Positions 55,001 to 63,699 of a stretch of 64,000 nucleotides of DNA are shown here, in pieces. This DNA comes from Eubacterium ruminantium (GTDB taxonomy: Bacteria; Bacillota; Clostridia; Lachnospirales; Lachnospiraceae). The translations under genes were made by a program, and so were the position numbers. Below the pieces are notes generated by a model. That model saw nothing but the letters and a program-made list of their open reading frames with translations. It did no database searches and was not told the origin of the DNA. Within the stretch, counting starts at the first letter, position 1. Each line of letters begins with the position of its first letter. The stretch is from positions 50,047-114,046 of the forward strand of contig FNUU01000010.1 of assembly GCA_900108205.1 (NCBI GenBank), in the 5' to 3' direction.

Positions 55001-55383
55001 GTGTAGATAATGAGCCAAGTGACTGCCGGAATATATGCACCTATTTGGCGAATATCCATCATTGAGTGACTATGTCACGAGATGTGGACCGACGGAGTCG
55101 GAATTTACACATAAATAAAGATGAGTGAGAGAGTCGATATTTATGCAGATAGAGTAAGAATTAGTGTGTCTGTTTGTGGATGTTTAGATAATGAATCCGG
55201 GTGTATGATTTCATGTGAAGTAATGAATTGATAAAAATAATCTATATAATAATCCATAAAATATAATTCAGCCTCCGTATATATAATATAAGCGCAAAAC
55301 GGATAGTACTCGGAGATCCTGTGAATAAGAGAAAAACACACAGATTATCCGGTGAACGAAAGATAATATACGGAGGTATTCTT
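55001..55383. other. Intergenic region with small palindromes before the vWA gene
   Basis: No gene supported. Contains GTGAC-TAT-GTCAC (around 55066-55078) and ATGTGGA-CCGAC-GGA-GTCGG-AATTTACACAT (around 55082-55112), nested hairpins like those of the dispersed elements but of different sequence. TATATAATATAAG near 55280-55292 is a possible -10 region for the vWA gene. Confidence 0.5.
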
Positions 55384-57144
55384 ATGAAGATTAAAACAAA
55401 TGATTTAAATAATAACACTGCATATAAAAAAGTAAGATTCAGAAAGAGCCTGGCTCTCTCACTGACCGCGGCTGTAATGATCAGCTCCCTCTACGGATGC
55501 GGTAATAAGAAAAGTGAAAGTGATTCGATTTTCGGAGGCAGCACTTCTATAGGTACGACGGAAGCCGGAAAAACGAATTACGGTAAAAGCAAAAGTAAAA
55601 CCGATAATAAATATTATAACGATGCTCTGGAAGGAAATATGATATATTACGAAGAATGTTTAGATGAAGCGTGTCCTCCGGGAGGATATATTGTAGTGAC
55701 GCCTCCAAACGGTGGTGACAGCAGAGAGTATAATGAGATAATTGAAAATGCCTTTATCAAGGTTTCGGAGCAGCCGGATTCTACATTTGCGGCGGATACG
55801 GATACAGCATCCTACTCAAATATGAGAGGCTATATCGCAAAGTATATAGCTGAGGATGATCCGTATTATAAGGAAAATGGTGGCATTGTCGGATATGTTC
55901 CGGCTGATGCGATCCGTATAGAAGAGCTTATTAATTATTTTAATTATGATTATGCCGAGCCGGCAGAGGGAGAACCGTTTTCATATTATTCGGAGATAGT
56001 CGATTGTCCGTGGAATGATGGTCACAAGCTGCTTATGCTGGGACTTAAGACAGAGGACATTGATACAGAAAATCTGAAGGATAATAATTTCGTATTTCTG
56101 ATCGATTCTTCGGGCTCAATGGATGATGCGAATAAACTTCCACTTGTTAAGACTGCATTTGCGAGACTGGTAGATGAACTTGGGGACAATGATACAATTT
56201 CCATAGTGACCTATGCCGGTTCCTCTGAAGTTGTTTTAGATGGAGTTAAGGGCAGTGAGAAGCAGGAAATCCTGGATGCGCTAGATAATATCATGGCATA
56301 TGGTTCGACGGATGGTTCCGATGGGATTGTTACAGCATACGAGCTGGCTGAATCACATTTTTTAAAGAATGGAAATAACCGTGTTATCCTTGCGACGGAC
56401 GGAGATCTTAATGTCGGAATCACTGATGAAGATGAACTTGTTGAACTGATAGACAGAAAGAAAAAGTCAGGAGTATATCTCTCGGTTATGGGCTTTGGAT
56501 TTGATAATCTGAAGGATAACAAGCTTGAAGCTCTGGCTGATAACGGAAATGGACAGTATTCATTTATTGATAATGCATTTGAAGCGAAGAAGGCGCTGGT
56601 GTCTGAAATGGGAGGAAATCTTGTGACAGTTGCCAAGGATGTTAAGCTCAATGTAAACTTTAACGGAGATATGGTTGATTCCTACAGACTCATCGGATAT
56701 GAAAATCGTCTCATGAGCAGAGAGGATTTTGATGATGATACAAAGGATGGCGGAGAGATAGGAGCAGGCCACAGGCTTACAGTGCTTTACGAATTGGATC
56801 TTACCGATACAGCAAAAAAAGGTTCCTTTACAGCTTCAGAGGGAGATGCCGAAAATGCATTTCTCACTCTTTCGGTAAGATATAAGGAGCCGGACAAAGA
56901 TGTTTCAAAGCTTTACGAATATAAGGTTGGCAGTGAAAGTATGAATATGCTTCCTTCAGAAAATATCCGCTGGGCAGAAGCGGTAGCAGCCTTCGGAATG
57001 ATCCTGCGTGACAGCGAATTCAAGGGAACAGCAGATTTTGAAATGGTGAGAGATCTTGCTTCGAAGGTAAAAAGCGCAGAAGATGATGAGATAAAACAGG
57101 AATTCATCAAAATGGTGGACGCTGTCATTTTACAGGAAAAATAA
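55384..57144 (+). CDS. von Willebrand factor type A domain lipoprotein (YfbK-like)
   Basis: A 586-residue lipoprotein with lipobox LYGC (MISSLYGCGNKK). A central N-terminal region (TFAADTDTASYSNMRGY, IRIEELINYFNYDY) matches the YfbK von Willebrand N-terminal module. The vWA domain (about 205-380) has an intact MIDAS (DSSGSMDD, then TDGDLNVG). A C-terminal DUF3520-like region follows (ENIRWAEAVAAFGMILRDSE). It likely binds a partner protein through metal at the cell surface. ATG 55384 follows GGAGGTATTC. It is the last gene of the sigma-serpin cluster, after a terminator. Confidence 0.85.
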   Translation: MKIKTNDLNNNTAYKKVRFRKSLALSLTAAVMISSLYGCGNKKSESDSIFGGSTSIGTTEAGKTNYGKSKSKTDNKYYNDALEGNMIYYEECLDEACPPGGYIVVTPPNGGDSREYNEIIENAFIKVSEQPDSTFAADTDTASYSNMRGYIAKYIAEDDPYYKENGGIVGYVPADAIRIEELINYFNYDYAEPAEGEPFSYYSEIVDCPWNDGHKLLMLGLKTEDIDTENLKDNNFVFLIDSSGSMDDANKLPLVKTAFARLVDELGDNDTISIVTYAGSSEVVLDGVKGSEKQEILDALDNIMAYGSTDGSDGIVTAYELAESHFLKNGNNRVILATDGDLNVGITDEDELVELIDRKKKSGVYLSVMGFGFDNLKDNKLEALADNGNGQYSFIDNAFEAKKALVSEMGGNLVTVAKDVKLNVNFNGDMVDSYRLIGYENRLMSREDFDDDTKDGGEIGAGHRLTVLYELDLTDTAKKGSFTASEGDAENAFLTLSVRYKEPDKDVSKLYEYKVGSESMNMLPSENIRWAEAVAAFGMILRDSEFKGTADFEMVRDLASKVKSAEDDEIKQEFIKMVDAVILQEK

Positions 57145-57232
57145 TGGTATAAATGGAATATATAGCGAAAATATAACGAATACATGACAAAAATGGTTGG
57201 TAATGAATAATACCCGCGGCTTCAAAATATCC

Positions 57233-57270
57233 TTTACGACAATACACTAGTTTGATATAATGTAGTGTAT
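57233..57270 (+). promoter_or_regulatory. Promoter with flanking inverted repeat upstream of alpha-amylase
   Basis: TTTACG (57233-57238), a 17-nt spacer, perfect TATAAT (57256-57261). The -10 is bracketed by ATACACTA (57242-57249) and TAGTGTAT (57263-57270), a perfect 8-bp inverted repeat with a 13-nt spacer, an operator-like arrangement. Confidence 0.6.
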
Positions 57271-57282
57271 CGGAACAGCTGC

Positions 57283-57545
57283 AACAATAATAATAGACAG
57301 TCAACGGACTGCTTGCAGGCCGGTGGCTGTCTATTATTATTGTTATAGATTGCGAAGCAATCTATCGCTGGACAGGAGTCCGGAGGACGGGTTCAGCGAT
57401 TGCAGCGTGTAATAGCAGAGGTGCAGAAAAGCTGACAAGAGTCAACGGACTGCTTGCAGGCCGGTGGCTGTCTATTATTATTGTTATAGATTGCGAAGCA
57501 ATCTATCGCTGGACAGGAGTCCGAAGGACGGGTTCAGCGATTGCA
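57283..57545 (+). repeat. Duplicated 105-bp structured element in the amylase leader
   Basis: Two copies (57300-57404 and 57441-57545) differ at one base. Each contains GATTGC/GCAATC and ATCGCTG/CAGCGAT stems with GGACAGGAGTCC inside. Copy 1 also has a long closing hairpin, ACAATAATAATAGACAG (57284-57300) with CTGTCTATTATTATTGT. In copy 2 that 5' arm is absent, leaving only the 3' arm. Both lie between the promoter and the amylase start, so they would be in its 5' untranslated region. Confidence 0.75.
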
Positions 57546-57588
57546 TATTTTATTTTGTTTGGGGAAAAATGTACGAGGAGGAGACTAT

Positions 57589-59046
57589 ATGAGTGATAAC
57601 GGACTTATGATGCAGTATTTTGAGGGGGCGCTTCCGGATGATGGAAATCTATGGAAGAATCTTGCGCTGGATGCAGCAAAGCTTAAGACGGCCGGAGTTA
57701 CTGCTGTATGGCTTCCGCCCGCATATAAGGGTGCGGAAGGTTCTGCGGATACAGGTTATAACGTATATGACCTTTATGATCTGGGAGAATTTAATCAGAA
57801 AGGGTCTGTTCGTACAAAGTATGGTACAAAGAAAGAATATCTGGATGCCATTAAGGCACTCCATTCAAAGGGCATAAATGTTTATGCTGATATAGCACTT
57901 AATCATAAAATGGGAGCAGATGAGGTTGAGTCAGTCAAGGCTGCCGAATTCAACAGTCTGAACCGCTACCAGATGGTTGGAGACACAAGAACCATAGGTG
58001 CCTGGACGAAGTTTACATTTCCGGGCAGAAAGGGCAAATATTCAAAGTTTACCTGGAACTGGAGACATTTTGACGGAATTGACTGGGATCAGAAGAAAAT
58101 GAGAAGTGCACTCTTCAAATTTGCTGGCAAAGAGTGGAATGAAGGCGTTGATTCTACCGCAAATGGTAATTATGATTATCTCATGGGTGCTGATATAGAT
58201 TTTAATAATCAGGAAGTATTCGACGAGCTCACAAGCTGGGGCAAATGGTATCTTGAGACCACGGGAGTTGATGGCCTTCGACTGGATGCGGTTAAGCATA
58301 TCCCGGCTTCATTTTACAGGGACTGGCTTTACAGACTGCGTGAGGAAATGGGTAAGGAACTCTTTACAGTTGGTGAGTTCTGGCATTGGGACAGAAATCT
58401 CCTTGAAAAATATCTTGAGGATATCAAGACGCCGGCGTCACTATTCGATGTTCCGCTTCATTTCAGTCTTCATAACTGTTCAAGAGCACATGGGGATTAT
58501 GATCTCCGAAGAATCTTTGACGGATCGCTTGTGGAGAGCAGTCCGATAAGTGCGGTTACATTTGTTGATAATCATGAGTCGCAGCCGGGAGGAATCCTTG
58601 AATCCTGGGTTGAAGACTGGTTTAAGCCAATGGCGTATGCCATAATACTTCTCAGAGCACAGGGCTATCCATGTGTATTCTATGGAGATTATAAAGGCAT
58701 TGCCAGTGAGAAGATAAAATCCAAGAAGACTATGCTGGATAAACTTCTTAAGCTCAGAAAGACAAAGGCTTACGGAGCACAGCATGATTATATTGATGAT
58801 CCGAATTGCATCGGGTGGACAAGAGAAGGAGATGATGAACATAAGGACTCAGGTCTTGCGGTAGTTATCTCTGACGGAACCGGCGGAACAAAGCATATGT
58901 ATATTGGCAGACACTATGCCGGAGCTCATTTCTCAGATGTTATGGGAAATGCAAAATATAACATAAAGATCGATAATGATGGATTTGGAGACTTTTATGT
59001 AAACCGTGATGCGGTTTCTGTATGGGTACGTAAGGAACCAAAGTAA
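57589..59046 (+). CDS. Cytoplasmic alpha-amylase, GH13_5 type
   Basis: A 485-residue alpha-amylase with no signal peptide, the typical length of the bacterial AmyA/AmyL group. Conserved regions: YADIALNHKMGADE, DGLRLDAVKHI (nucleophile Asp), FTVGEFWHWD (acid/base Glu) and FVDNHESQPGG. The last region normally reads NHD; here the transition-state aspartate is replaced by Glu. It likely breaks down intracellular glycogen or imported dextrins, alongside the GH13 enzyme at 29 kb. ATG 57589 follows GAGGAGGAG; the open frame extends upstream to 57541 into the repeat but without an RBS. Confidence 0.88.
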   Translation: MSDNGLMMQYFEGALPDDGNLWKNLALDAAKLKTAGVTAVWLPPAYKGAEGSADTGYNVYDLYDLGEFNQKGSVRTKYGTKKEYLDAIKALHSKGINVYADIALNHKMGADEVESVKAAEFNSLNRYQMVGDTRTIGAWTKFTFPGRKGKYSKFTWNWRHFDGIDWDQKKMRSALFKFAGKEWNEGVDSTANGNYDYLMGADIDFNNQEVFDELTSWGKWYLETTGVDGLRLDAVKHIPASFYRDWLYRLREEMGKELFTVGEFWHWDRNLLEKYLEDIKTPASLFDVPLHFSLHNCSRAHGDYDLRRIFDGSLVESSPISAVTFVDNHESQPGGILESWVEDWFKPMAYAIILLRAQGYPCVFYGDYKGIASEKIKSKKTMLDKLLKLRKTKAYGAQHDYIDDPNCIGWTREGDDEHKDSGLAVVISDGTGGTKHMYIGRHYAGAHFSDVMGNAKYNIKIDNDGFGDFYVNRDAVSVWVRKEPK

Positions 59047-59067
59047 GTTATCGTTTCAGAGGAAAAA

Positions 59068-59370
59068 ATGCGTAAAACAATCAGAACAAAATCGGTAGAT
59101 GAATTATTTGAAGCTATAAGCTGCCTTAAGAATAAAGAAGAATTCTATGAGTTTTTCGAGGATATATGTACTTCAAATGAAGTCGTATCCATCGCTCAGC
59201 GCCTTGAGGTAGCGAAGATGCTTCATGACAATAAAACTTATATCGAGATTGCAAAAGAAACCGGAGCATCAACAGCTACCATCAGCAGAGTAAACAGATC
59301 GCTTAACTGTGGTAACGGAAGCTATGAATATATTTTCGAGCGTATTGGTGTGAAGGAAAATGAGGAATAG
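59068..59370 (+). CDS. TrpR-like YerC/YecD family regulator
   Basis: A 100-residue member of the YerC/YecD group of the Trp repressor superfamily. The helix-turn-helix is IAKETGASTATISRVNRSLN near residues 61-80, preceded by IAQRLEVAKML. It begins 21 nt after the amylase stop. Members in B. subtilis and others are of unknown target; autoregulation is common among TrpR proteins. Confidence 0.88.
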   Translation: MRKTIRTKSVDELFEAISCLKNKEEFYEFFEDICTSNEVVSIAQRLEVAKMLHDNKTYIEIAKETGASTATISRVNRSLNCGNGSYEYIFERIGVKENEE

Positions 59371-59400
59371 GTTTTTTAGAAAGGAATTAAGGAAATATTT

Positions 59401-60687
59401 ATGGACCCTGATGCCATAGTGAAGCTGGTCGCTCTTATAATCCTTCTGATTCTTTCCGGATTATTTTCATCTGCAGAGACTGCGCTTACAACAGTAAATC
59501 TGAATAAGCTCAAGGCTCTCAGTGAGGAAGGCAACCGGAGGGCGGCCAAGGTTTTAAGGCTTAGAGATTCATCTTCAAAGCTTCTTACAACAGTCCTAAT
59601 AGGAAATAATATAGTTAATCTTTCGGCCTCGGCACTGGCGACAACGCTCTGTACTGAGGTCTTTGGCAGTATATATATTGGAATCGCAACCGGTATACTT
59701 ACTTTGGTTGTACTGGTATTCGGAGAGATAACACCTAAAACAATTGCCACACTTTACAGCCTCAAGCTGTCGCTTTTCTTTGCGTATCCTGTTGCATTTC
59801 TTATGCTTATTTTTACGCCTCTTATCTGGATACTGAATGGTATCACAGCTCTTATATTTAAGATCATAAGGATCGATCCGAATAAAAAAGAGCATATGAC
59901 AGAAAGTGAGCTCAGAACTATAGTGGATGTGAGCCATGAAGACGGTGTCATAGAGAAGGATGAGAAGGAAATGATCACAAATGTGGTTGATTTCGGGGAG
60001 GTTGTTTCCAAGGATATAATGGTTCCGAGAGCAGATATGATATGTGTGGATGCTGCGTCGGGATATGACGAATTGGTTGACATAATCAAGAAGGAAAACT
60101 TCTCGAGAATACCGGTGTACAGGAAGACAAAGGATCATATCATCGGAATTCTTCATATAAAAGATGTACTGCTCCTGAATGAAAAGGATAAAAAGAATTT
60201 TCATATTGACAAGGTAATGCGTAAACCCGTATTTGTATATGAATACCAGCATACGGCAAAGATTTTTGCAGAGATGAAGACTTCCTCTACTACAATGTGT
60301 ATCGTTATTGATGAATACGGTCTGACGGCCGGACTTATTACCATGGAAGATATTCTTGAGGAAATCGTCGGAGATATCAGAGATGAATATGATACCTACG
60401 AAGATGATCTGATAAGAAAGGTCGGGGAGGATCATTATGATATTGATGCTTCCGTAAAGATAGACGATGTAAATGATGCCATCGGTACGGAGCTTTCTTC
60501 TGAAGATTATGATTCTATTGGCGGTTATGTCATAGAGCTTCTTGACAGAATTCCTGAAAAGGGCGATGAGGTGGAAGACGGAAGCGTACGTATCAAGGTT
60601 ACCAGTGCCGAAAAGAAGAGAGCAGTGAGAGTGGAACTTTTTGTACTGCCGAAACCGGTGGAAGAGGAGGAATCCTCGGAAGACTGA
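59401..60687 (+). CDS. CNNM/CorC-type transporter-associated protein (hemolysin family)
   Basis: A 428-residue membrane protein. Residues 1-185 are the DUF21 membrane domain with several hydrophobic segments (FSSAETALTTVNLNKLK is the conserved SAxE motif). Two CBS domains follow at about 210-330 (VPRADMICVDA, GLITMEDILEEIVGDI), then a CorC_HlyC domain at about 345-425. It is implicated in Mg2+ or Co2+ export and homeostasis. It is 30 nt after the TrpR-like gene, and the ATG has GAAAGGAATTAAGG upstream. Confidence 0.88.
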   Translation: MDPDAIVKLVALIILLILSGLFSSAETALTTVNLNKLKALSEEGNRRAAKVLRLRDSSSKLLTTVLIGNNIVNLSASALATTLCTEVFGSIYIGIATGILTLVVLVFGEITPKTIATLYSLKLSLFFAYPVAFLMLIFTPLIWILNGITALIFKIIRIDPNKKEHMTESELRTIVDVSHEDGVIEKDEKEMITNVVDFGEVVSKDIMVPRADMICVDAASGYDELVDIIKKENFSRIPVYRKTKDHIIGILHIKDVLLLNEKDKKNFHIDKVMRKPVFVYEYQHTAKIFAEMKTSSTTMCIVIDEYGLTAGLITMEDILEEIVGDIRDEYDTYEDDLIRKVGEDHYDIDASVKIDDVNDAIGTELSSEDYDSIGGYVIELLDRIPEKGDEVEDGSVRIKVTSAEKKRAVRVELFVLPKPVEEEESSED

Positions 60688-60853
60688 TATAACTTTTCAG
60701 AATAAAAACAAGCACGAGTATTTGTTTTTATCGATAAGATATCGCAGGAACTTTGATCCGGGAGGATTATTAGATGCGGTTTTAGTTTTTGATAAAATAC
60801 CGGAGGAGTGTTGATCCGGGAGGATTATGAGATACGGTTTTACTGCTCATAAT
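60688..60853 (+). repeat. Decayed copy or copies of the three-hairpin dispersed repeat
   Basis: Begins at the stop codon of the CNNM gene: ATAACTTTTCAG, then AACAAGCACGAGTATTTGTTTT, a shortened first hairpin, then GATAAGAT, then GGATTATTAGATGCGGTTTT, and a second partial unit (ATACCGGAGGAGTGTTGATCC, ATTATGAGATACGG, CTCATAAT). Stem pairing is partly lost. Confidence 0.7.
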
Positions 60854-60886
60854 GTTGATTATAAATATATGAAAGATGTGTAAAGA

Positions 60887-61792
60887 ATGAATGAGAAAGA
60901 AAATGAATTGAAGAAGGAAATCAGAAGACTGATAAGACTTGATTATATCATGCCTGAAGATATTCCTGATATTGAACTTTATATGGATCAGGTTATCAGA
61001 TTCATGGATGCACACCTTCAGAAAAATGTCCGGGCAGATTCTGCGGATACAAAGACTCTTACGAAAACCATGATAAACAATTATACTAAGAATAAACTCC
61101 TTCCGCCGCCGGAAAAGAAGAGGTATACCAAGGAGCATATAATTATGCTCATTTCCATATATTATCTGAAGAATATTGTTTCGATAAACGATATCAGGAA
61201 GCTGCTGGAGCCTATGCAGGAAAGATATTTTGAAAGGACAGATGAAAGCGGTCGCAGCCTGAGCGAGATATACAGCCAGATATTTAATCTTGAGAAGAGG
61301 CAGTATTTCAATATAGAAAACAGTATCCTTCGTGCAGATGAGATTGCAGAGCTTAAGGTAAACGGAACGGATGATGAATATATAAAGAAGCTTACATTTA
61401 TCTATATGCTGGCATATGATATTTACAGTAAAAAATGTTTTATGGAGCATCTTATAGATGAGATTGATGAGGCCGAGAAGAGGAGAAAAGAAAAAGACTC
61501 CACGGCTGCGGGTAAGGCGGGAAAATCTAAAAAAACCTCGGTAAAGAAAACTGCAGCTAAGACACCGGCCAGATCAGCAACAAAATCAGCTGCAAAAACT
61601 TCGGCCAGATCAGTAACAAAATCAGCTGCCAAAACACCGGCCAGATCAACAGCAAAATCAGCTGCAAAAACTTCGGCCAGATCAGCAACAAAATCAGCTG
61701 CAAAAACAACAGCTAAATCAGCAAAAACGGCTGCAGATACAGCGATGAAATCAACAGCTAAAATAAACGCTGCCCAAAACAGCGATAAATAA
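60887..61792 (+). CDS. DUF1836 protein with histone H1-like Lys/Ala/Ser tail
   Basis: A 301-residue protein. About residues 20-200 match DUF1836, a helical winged-HTH-like family of Firmicutes of unknown function (NNYTKNKLLPPPEKKRYTKE, then HIIMLISIYYLKNIVSI). From about 205 to the end it is a basic Lys/Ala/Ser/Thr tail containing four 12-residue repeats of ARS-TKSAAKT-S/P type (228-275), like eukaryotic H1 or bacterial Hc1-like tails. The tail probably binds DNA or RNA. The fusion suggests a nucleoid-associated regulator. Confidence 0.8.
   Translation: MNEKENELKKEIRRLIRLDYIMPEDIPDIELYMDQVIRFMDAHLQKNVRADSADTKTLTKTMINNYTKNKLLPPPEKKRYTKEHIIMLISIYYLKNIVSINDIRKLLEPMQERYFERTDESGRSLSEIYSQIFNLEKRQYFNIENSILRADEIAELKVNGTDDEYIKKLTFIYMLAYDIYSKKCFMEHLIDEIDEAEKRRKEKDSTAAGKAGKSKKTSVKKTAAKTPARSATKSAAKTSARSVTKSAAKTPARSTAKSAAKTSARSATKSAAKTTAKSAKTAADTAMKSTAKINAAQNSDK
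61568..61711 (+). repeat. Four in-frame 36-bp tandem repeats inside the DUF1836 gene
   Basis: Four 36-bp units beginning GCCAGATCA, starting at 61568, 61604, 61640 and 61676, encoding the 12-residue ARS-n-n-KSAAKT-n repeats. Copy-number variation by slippage would change tail length without frameshift. Confidence 0.88.
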
Positions 61793-61828
61793 AAAGAAGA
61801 ATAAAAATAGAAAAGGAAATAATATAAA

Positions 61829-63478
61829 ATGATAAGCGCAAATAATGTTTCATTAAGATTTGGGAAAAAAGCACTTTTTGAAGAGGTAAACATCAAGTTT
61901 ACACCGGGTAACTGTTATGGACTTATCGGAGCAAACGGAGCCGGCAAGTCTACATTTCTTAAGATCCTTTCAGGTGAACTTGAACCTACCGGCGGAGATG
62001 TGACCATGGATCCGGGAGAAAGACTTTCAGTTCTTCAACAGGACCATTTCAAATATGATGCTTTTAATGTTCTGGATACTGTTATCATGGGTAATAAAAG
62101 ACTCTATGATATCATGCAGGAGAAGGATGCAATCTATGCGAAGGAAGATTTCACCGAGGAAGATGGTATAAGGGCTTCAGAACTTGAAGCAGAATTTGCA
62201 GAGCTTGATGGCTGGAATGCACAGGCTGATGCTGAAACTCTTCTTAACGGACTTGGCGTTGAACCGGAATATCACTACAGCATGATGAGTGAACTTGACG
62301 GTAATCTTAAGGTGAAGGTACTCCTTGCTCAGGCACTTTTCGGAAATCCTGATGTACTCCTTCTGGATGAGCCTACTAACCACCTGGATCTCGACGCTAT
62401 TGCGTGGCTTGAAGAGTTCCTTATTAATTTTGAGAATACAGTTATTGTTGTCAGCCACGACAGATATTTCCTCAATAAGGTTTGTACACATACAGCGGAT
62501 CTTGATTATGGAAAGATTCAGATATATGCCGGAAACTATGATTTCTGGTATGAGTCCAGCCAGCTGATGATCCGTCAGATGAAGGAAGCTAATAAGAAGA
62601 AGGAAGAGAAGATCAAGGAATTAAAGGAATTCATTGCGAGATTCTCTGCAAATGCAAGTAAGTCAAAGCAGGCTACTTCACGTAAAAAGGCTCTTGAGAA
62701 GATTGAGCTTGATGAGATAAGACCTTCCAGCAGAAAATATCCTTATATCGATTTCAGACCGAATCGTGAGATCGGAAATGAAGTCCTTACAGTTAAGAAT
62801 ATCAGTAAGACTGTAGATGGCGTGAAGCTTCTGGATAATATTTCATTTACTGTCGGAAGAGAAGATAAGATCGCATTTGTCGGACCAAATACACTTGCAA
62901 CAACAATGCTCTTCAAGATACTTGCCGGCGAGGAAGAGCCGGATGAAGGTGAATATAAGTGGGGCGTTACCACCAGTCAGGGATATTTCCCTAAGGATAA
63001 TACCAAGGAGTTCGATAATGATCTTCTGATGGTTGACTGGCTGACACAGTATTCAGAAGAGAAGGATGCAACATATGTCAGAGGATTCCTTGGAAGAATG
63101 CTCTTCCCTGGAGATGCAGGAACAAAGAAGGTTAAGGTACTTTCCGGAGGTGAAAAGGTAAGATGTCTTCTTTCAAAGATAATGATCATGGGTTCCAACT
63201 GCCTTATTCTGGATGAGCCTACCAACCATCTGGACATGGAATCTATCACATCTCTTAATAATGCACTTATCAAATTCCCCGGTGTTGTACTTTTTGCATG
63301 TCAGGATCACCAGTTTATACAGACAACTGCCAATCGTATCATGGAGCTTACATCAACAGGCCTTATCGATAAGCAGACAACCTATGATGAATATCTTGAA
63401 AATGATGAACTGGCAAGAAAGCGTCAGATCATGAACATGGATAAGCCTGAGGATGACGACGAGGCTGAAGAAGAGTAG
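61829..63478 (+). CDS. ABC-F family ATPase (YbiT-like)
   Basis: A 549-residue soluble twin-ABC protein of the ABC-F family, close in layout to YbiT; such proteins act on the ribosome. Domain 1: Walker A GANGAGKST, degenerate signature MSELDGNLK, Walker B VLLLDEPTNHLD, H-loop VSHDRYF. The linker carries FSANASKSKQATSRKKALEK, the ABC-F linker pattern. Domain 2: Walker A degraded to GPNTLATTM, intact signature LSGGEK, Walker B CLILDEPTNHLD, and an H-loop region altered to CQDHQF. Only one composite ATP site appears canonical. A short acidic tail ends the protein. Confidence 0.9.
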   Translation: MISANNVSLRFGKKALFEEVNIKFTPGNCYGLIGANGAGKSTFLKILSGELEPTGGDVTMDPGERLSVLQQDHFKYDAFNVLDTVIMGNKRLYDIMQEKDAIYAKEDFTEEDGIRASELEAEFAELDGWNAQADAETLLNGLGVEPEYHYSMMSELDGNLKVKVLLAQALFGNPDVLLLDEPTNHLDLDAIAWLEEFLINFENTVIVVSHDRYFLNKVCTHTADLDYGKIQIYAGNYDFWYESSQLMIRQMKEANKKKEEKIKELKEFIARFSANASKSKQATSRKKALEKIELDEIRPSSRKYPYIDFRPNREIGNEVLTVKNISKTVDGVKLLDNISFTVGREDKIAFVGPNTLATTMLFKILAGEEEPDEGEYKWGVTTSQGYFPKDNTKEFDNDLLMVDWLTQYSEEKDATYVRGFLGRMLFPGDAGTKKVKVLSGGEKVRCLLSKIMIMGSNCLILDEPTNHLDMESITSLNNALIKFPGVVLFACQDHQFIQTTANRIMELTSTGLIDKQTTYDEYLENDELARKRQIMNMDKPEDDDEAEEE

Positions 63479-63488
63479 ACATATATTT

Positions 63489-63570
63489 TGTCGGAAAACC
63501 GGAGTGAAACTAGTATTTGTTTTTCTTGATATGATACCGGAGAATTGCTGGTTTCGTAAGATTATTAGGA
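63489..63570 (+). repeat. Decayed copy of the three-hairpin dispersed repeat
   Basis: GAGTGAAAC-AGTATTTGTTTTTCTTGAT matches the first-hairpin 3' half of the element, followed by ATACCGGAG and a weak GATTATTAGG. The 5' arm is missing. Confidence 0.6.
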
Positions 63571-63644
63571 TGTGTGCAAATACACGTTTAACTGTTTGAG
63601 GTATTATAATATATAATTATAATAGAAAAGATACTAAATAATAT

Positions 63645-63686
63645 AAAAGACACTGTCATGCACAAATGCGCACGACGGTGTCTTTT
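63645..63686. terminator. Terminator hairpin between the ABC-F gene and the insertion element
   Basis: A 13-bp stem, AAAAGACACTGTC (63645-63657) with GACGGTGTCTTTT (63674-63686), one T-G pair, with an inner TGC/GCA pairing. T-rich 3' end. Confidence 0.75.
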
Positions 63687-63699
63687 AAGTTTGATATAA

